NCBI RefSeq assembly: GCF_004359525.2
Contig: NZ_SCWC02000001.1
Span: forward strand, 62,001 to 126,000
Reading direction: 5' to 3'
From: Macrococcus equipercicus
Lineage (GTDB): Bacteria > Bacillota > Bacilli > Staphylococcales > Staphylococcaceae
DNA length: 64,000 nt
Every line of letters starts with the position of its first letter. The stretch's first letter is position 1. Under the pieces are notes generated by a model. That model was not told where the DNA came from and ran no database searches. It worked only from the letters and a program-made list of their open reading frames with translations. This document shows positions 60,300 through 64,000 of the stretch, piece by piece. A program made the translations under genes and the position numbers.

Positions 60300-62005
60300 T
60301 AAGAGCCTGTGTTCATTTTATCTCGCTTACAGACCATCAGCCTATAGACTATTATTTTGAAAATCCAGTTAAAGTGCTGAAAGCAGGATCGCCGGCTGAA
60401 GTGCCGCCCGTTCTGCAGGAGGCGGAACGATACAGCAGGGACCATTATGTAGTCGGCTATATGGCTTATGAAGCGGCAGCTGCCTGGTCTGATCGTATGA
60501 GCGTCAAAGAAGTCGAGACGTATGCTGCTTTTTATGTCTTTGATGCACCAGTCGCTCCTTTTGAGGGAGAACTGATGACAGCGCCGATGACTTTTGAATT
60601 TGAAACACCAAAAGCACAAGTGATCGAGCACATCGCTGAAATCCAGGAGGAAATCAGACGAGGCAATACGTATCAAGTCAATTACACAGTCCGTTTAAAG
60701 TCAGTCAGCGATAATGTGCCGTACGCGGTGTATCAACTGCTGACCAGAAAAGAGAATGGGCACTATACGTGTTATATCGAGGAAGACGAGGCAGCGGTCA
60801 TCAGCATCTCGCCCGAGCTGTTCTTTGAACACGACCGCCAATCAGGCCGTATATATACGAAACCGATGAAAGGGACGATGCCGAGAACAGCAGGAGAAGA
60901 TAATGGCCATCAACTTCTGGCATCCACAAAAGACCGCGCTGAAAATGTGATGATTGTCGATCTATTGAGGAATGACTTAAGCAGAATCGCACTGAAAAAC
61001 ACCGTGACAGTTTCTTCACTGTTTGAGATTACGGCGTATCCGACCGTCTATCAGATGACGTCAACAATCGAGGCTGTGCTGCCGGACACTATCACCTTGA
61101 ATGAATTATTTGCAGCGCTCTATCCATGCGGCTCGATTACAGGGGCACCTAAAATCAGTACGATGACCGTCATCGACAGGCTGGAAGACTCGGCGCGCAG
61201 TGTATACTGCGGCGCCTGCGGCATCATGCTGCCGGACGGTAGAACGATTTTCAATGTGCCGATCCGTACGCTTGTGAAAGACGGGAAAAGTTATACTTAC
61301 GGTGTCGGCGGGGGCATTACCATTGATTCTCTAGCGGACAAAGAATATGAAGAGATGGAAGCTAAATCGCATATACTCGACGAATTGACTCAAAGCAGCT
61401 TTCATCTGATTGAAACGATGCGTATTGATGACACAGGGGTCAAGCGACGGGACTATCATCTGGACCGGTTGACGCGCAGCTTGCAGCATTTCAATATGAG
61501 CTGGAATGCACGCCGGCTGAACAGCATCATGCAGCTGACAAATGACAATGCTGCGCTGCTGCGTGTCACAGCTGCTTCTGACAAACTGTTCTATGAAATA
61601 AAGGAACTTCCACCGGCAGCTAATAAAAAAGCTGTGCTGCGGCTGATGGATGAAGAAGACGAAGATAGACTGCTGTATAAGACTTCGTGCCGGGACCATT
61701 ATACCGCTGATAAAGACAGTCTCTCTCTGTATTATGACAAGCGCGGCTATATTACTGAATTCAATATCGGTAATGTTGTCTACGAGCTAGATGGTGAGTA
61801 TTATACGCCGGGCACCGGGAAATTTCTGCGGGGATGTATGCGGCAGGAACTGCTCGATAAACATATCATTAAAGTGCGCGATCTGACGCTCAACGAGTAT
61901 GAGAATAAAAAGGAAGCGCTGAAATTCTGGATGATCAATTCACTCCGCGAGTGGACCGTTGTTCGTATTGAAAGTGAAATCACAACTATTAATGGTAATT
62001 CATGA
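60296..62005 (+). CDS. pabB: Aminodeoxychorismate synthase component I fused to 4-amino-4-deoxychorismate lyase
   Basis: A 569-residue bifunctional protein. Residues about 20-375 are the chorismate-binding PabB domain (GNTYQVNYT, RAENVMIVDLLRNDL, PCGSITGAPK, GVGGGIT). Residues about 385-565 are a class IV aminotransferase-like PabC domain, with a Lys in LLYKTSCRDHY as possible PLP site and ITEFNIGNVV as the cofactor-binding stretch. Together with PabA it would make p-aminobenzoate from chorismate. ATG 60296 (GAGGTG upstream), not GTG 60287. Confidence 0.88.
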   Translation: MIRACVHFISLTDHQPIDYYFENPVKVLKAGSPAEVPPVLQEAERYSRDHYVVGYMAYEAAAAWSDRMSVKEVETYAAFYVFDAPVAPFEGELMTAPMTFEFETPKAQVIEHIAEIQEEIRRGNTYQVNYTVRLKSVSDNVPYAVYQLLTRKENGHYTCYIEEDEAAVISISPELFFEHDRQSGRIYTKPMKGTMPRTAGEDNGHQLLASTKDRAENVMIVDLLRNDLSRIALKNTVTVSSLFEITAYPTVYQMTSTIEAVLPDTITLNELFAALYPCGSITGAPKISTMTVIDRLEDSARSVYCGACGIMLPDGRTIFNVPIRTLVKDGKSYTYGVGGGITIDSLADKEYEEMEAKSHILDELTQSSFHLIETMRIDDTGVKRRDYHLDRLTRSLQHFNMSWNARRLNSIMQLTNDNAALLRVTAASDKLFYEIKELPPAANKKAVLRLMDEEDEDRLLYKTSCRDHYTADKDSLSLYYDKRGYITEFNIGNVVYELDGEYYTPGTGKFLRGCMRQELLDKHIIKVRDLTLNEYENKKEALKFWMINSLREWTVVRIESEITTINGNS

Positions 62006-62057
62006 GAGAAAAGCGTAGAATGAAAGTATTAACCTCGAAACGTTATAGGAGAATATT

Positions 62058-62270
62058 ATGATTATAAGCTTACTGCTTCTCATTGGATTATGTATCTGGA
62101 TTTATTACTGCAACCAGCAGGTACAGCTATTACTTAAAAAAGGTAATATCAATAAAGCACTCATATGGCTCTATTTAACCATGATTACTTCCGTGATTAT
62201 AGTCGGTTTCCTGGTATTTGGTTTGAGAGAACAAGTATTGGCTCTATTAGATGTGTTCTACCGTCACTAG
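62058..62270 (+). CDS. Small two-helix membrane protein
   Basis: A 70-residue protein with two membrane helices (about 2-20 and 38-58) and a short Lys-rich loop. No family recognised. Ribosome site AGGAGA spaced 6 nt; terminator follows. It may share a transcript with pabAB. Confidence 0.65.
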   Translation: MIISLLLLIGLCIWIYYCNQQVQLLLKKGNINKALIWLYLTMITSVIIVGFLVFGLREQVLALLDVFYRH

Positions 62271-62286
62271 GTAGGGCACTTTTTTG
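62252..62286 (+). terminator. Terminator after the small membrane gene
   Basis: Stem GTGTTCTACC / GGTAGGGCAC (two G-T pairs) followed by six T; overlaps the 3' end of the gene. Confidence 0.75.
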
Positions 62287-62355
62287 GTAGCCTCAGTCTA
62301 AAGTCTTATTTTATTTACCGTGCTTATATTTTAAAGTAAAGAGCGAGGGATTGTT

Positions 62356-63282
62356 ATGATTTTTGAGAAAGCAGGGATGTTTTCAACATTCCATAAAGAC
62401 ACAGCAAGTGATCCACTTGCCCATACACTGGCCAATGCACTGGTAGGCAACACGCTTGATACGGCAACGCTCGAAATGACGTTTGTCGCACCAGTCATCC
62501 ACTTTGATGAACCCACTTTAATTGCGCTTACTGGAGCAGACTTTAAAGCTTATACGAAAGATAAGCCTGTTGCTCCTTACAAGCTGCATTTAATGGAACG
62601 CGGCGATACGCTGATGTTCCGCACACCTGATAAAGGAACGCGCGCTTATATGGCAGTCGGCGGCGGTATGCAGCTGAAAATCAATAAGACATTGAACGCA
62701 TCAATCGATGGTTTGACAGGACTGATCAAAGACGGCGACGTTATTGAACTGTCCCGGCAGTATACGGATGTCCAGAAGACACTGCTGTACCAGCTCGTTC
62801 ATCAGAAGGAGAGCAGCTGGGGAATCGACCGTTACAGTCTGGCGCGCATCTATTACTCTGATGTCTTCCACATTGCTGAGACTGATTACACGGTTCAGCT
62901 GACGGCGGACCAGAAGCAGCTGCTCGCTGAAGAAGTGTACGAAGTTTCACAGCAGTTCGACCGGACAGGATTCATGCTGGACGGTGATCATATAGCGCAT
63001 GAAATTGCAGTGGCAGAGCAGCCTATTTGCCGGGGGGCGGTGCAGCTTAGTCCAGAAGGCAGGCTGATCGTCATTCAGAACGATGTGGAGCGGCCTGGTA
63101 AATTCCCGCAGATTGCGACCATTGCGCCTTATCATCTGCCGAAGCTGTCGCAGAAGAAACCCGGTTCAAAGCTGATCTTTAAATGGGAGACACTGGAAGA
63201 ACATGCCTTATCAGAGAAATCTTACGAAACTTGGGTGAAAAGTCTGCTGCTGCAGATTAACTATCATTTAAAGCATCAATGA
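62356..63282 (+). CDS. PxpC/KipA-like carboxyltransferase-domain protein (orphan)
   Basis: A 308-residue protein of the biotin-dependent carboxyltransferase / 5-oxoprolinase subunit C family (MIFEKAGMFSTFHKDTASDPLAHTLANALVGN matches the usual opening). In most Firmicutes PxpC works with PxpA and PxpB to hydrolyse 5-oxoproline, but neither partner is near here. The glycine-rich motif of the family is reduced (RAYMAVGGGM is kept). Activity without partners is doubtful; it may serve elsewhere in the genome. Confidence 0.75.
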   Translation: MIFEKAGMFSTFHKDTASDPLAHTLANALVGNTLDTATLEMTFVAPVIHFDEPTLIALTGADFKAYTKDKPVAPYKLHLMERGDTLMFRTPDKGTRAYMAVGGGMQLKINKTLNASIDGLTGLIKDGDVIELSRQYTDVQKTLLYQLVHQKESSWGIDRYSLARIYYSDVFHIAETDYTVQLTADQKQLLAEEVYEVSQQFDRTGFMLDGDHIAHEIAVAEQPICRGAVQLSPEGRLIVIQNDVERPGKFPQIATIAPYHLPKLSQKKPGSKLIFKWETLEEHALSEKSYETWVKSLLLQINYHLKHQ

Positions 63283-63295
63283 AAAATTTACATAA

Positions 63296-63323
63296 TTGAC
63301 ATGATAAGTTCACATTTTACAAT
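63296..63323 (+). promoter_or_regulatory. Promoter of ltaS
   Basis: TTGACA (63296-63301), 16-nt spacer, TACAAT (63318-63323). It implies a leader of about 185 nt; a second TATAAT lies at 63346-63351. Confidence 0.6.
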
Positions 63324-63513
63324 TTTTCGTCTAAAAATGCGGTCTTATAATTGATATTTGGCCAAAAAAGGTTTAAATTTATATGTTGTAACGCAAATTC
63401 CGGCTGATATTTATTAAGCATGATAATTTAAAGTAAATTTTATTAATGATCTCTGGGACACTAGTCATCTCAATCAATTATTTCAACCAATTTTATTTAA
63501 TGGAGGAAAACTT

Positions 63514-64000
63514 ATGAAGGAACGTAAAATAAGTATTTTTGTCTTCTTCCTGCTGACATTACTGACCATTTCAATAAAAACGTATTTCGCATACTATATC
63601 GATTTGTCACTCGGCGTAAAAGGCATAGTACAAAATTTAATATTACTGATGAATCCTTATAGTCTTGTCGCACTTATTTTGAGTGTGTTTTTATTCTTTA
63701 AAGGTCGTAAAGCATTCTGGCTGGTCTTTACAGCAGGATTCTTTCTGACATTACTGCTTTATTCCAATGTCGTTTACTTCAGATTCTTCTCTGATTTCTT
63801 GACATTCAGCACTTTGAATCAAGTAAGTAATGTCGATTCTATGTCAGGAGCTGTATGGAGTTCATTCCAATGGTATGACTTCGTCTACTTTATCGACACG
63901 ATCATTTATCTGTTCGTTCTGCTGTTTAGAAAACAGTGGCTCAATACAAAAGCATTCAAGCGTAAATTCGTACCGGTATTAATGGGAATAGCAGTCGCAC
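63514..64000 (+). CDS. ltaS: Lipoteichoic acid synthase, 3' end beyond window
   Basis: The first 162 residues of LtaS, the polyglycerolphosphate polymerase of lipoteichoic acid. The N-terminal membrane bundle is visible: [20 protein letters not shown], an amphipathic loop, then [16 protein letters not shown] and further helices with [15 protein letters not shown] and [12 protein letters not shown], all typical of staphylococcal LtaS. The catalytic sulfatase-like domain lies beyond the right edge. GGAGG precedes the ATG by 8 nt. Confidence 0.93.
   Translation, partial: MKERKISIFVFFLLTLLTISIKTYFAYYIDLSLGVKGIVQNLILLMNPYSLVALILSVFLFFKGRKAFWLVFTAGFFLTLLLYSNVVYFRFFSDFLTFSTLNQVSNVDSMSGAVWSSFQWYDFVYFIDTIIYLFVLLFRKQWLNTKAFKRKFVPVLMGIAVA

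Overview
The window is a stretch of low-to-mid GC Firmicutes chromosome. Several genes point to Staphylococcaceae: an almost textbook MgrA with Cys12, a start of ltaS at the right edge, a metNIQ operon behind a SAM riboswitch, and the order uppP - cydDC-like ABC pair - mgrA - fruRKA - CNNM/CorC protein - queCDE - pabAB - ltaS, which I recall from Staphylococcus aureus. The base composition looks clearly richer in G+C than S. aureus (judged by eye), and the two M6 metallopeptidases and the lack of nagA/sae genes are unlike S. aureus, so a Macrococcus-type relative is my best guess (inference). No rRNA, tRNA, IS element, prophage or CRISPR array was found.

Layout. 1-6.7 kb: the end of a gluconate operon (gntK cut by the left edge, gntP), a Bax-inhibitor-like membrane protein, a YebC-family protein, and small cupin, VOC, acetyltransferase and SDR genes. 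6.7-12.5 kb: a methionine region in which a MetE-like gene sits behind a T-box and metNIQ sits behind a SAM riboswitch, with a phospholipase D-like gene between. 12.6-17.4 kb: an M29 aminopeptidase, three exact 40-bp tandem repeats, a NERD-domain protein, an alpha/beta hydrolase and a secreted glucosaminidase. 17.4-20.7 kb: a TetR gene divergent from an EmrA/EmrB-type efflux pair. 20.7-30.9 kb: housekeeping and stress genes, among them a general-stress SDR with a sigma-B-like promoter, TatD, LysR, MOSC, an MFS pump, a long structured leader before an acetyltransferase-corA operon, and a CPA1 antiporter. 31-38 kb: a secretion-rich cluster with a coiled-coil lipoprotein, an exported GATase-like protein and two M6 (immune inhibitor A type) metallopeptidases. 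38-49.6 kb: acetyltransferases, DUF523, LOG, YaiI, MarR, uppP, cydDC, degV, mgrA, a COG0523 GTPase and an aldo/keto reductase. 49.7-55.8 kb: the fructose operon, a CNNM/CorC Mg-type membrane protein with an odd leader, and rluF. 55.9-64 kb: AIM24, a GlsB-like stress protein, preQ1-controlled queCDE, pabA with a pabB-pabC fusion, an orphan pxpC-like gene and the start of ltaS.

Most of the window is ordinary core genome. The parts most worth a second look are the long leader and terminator before acetyltransferase-corA, the CNNM leader with an ATT/TTG mini-ORF and a hairpin between the Shine-Dalgarno and the start codon, the 40-bp repeat array whose unit can fold as interleaved helices, and the two M6 proteases that differ by one clean domain insertion.
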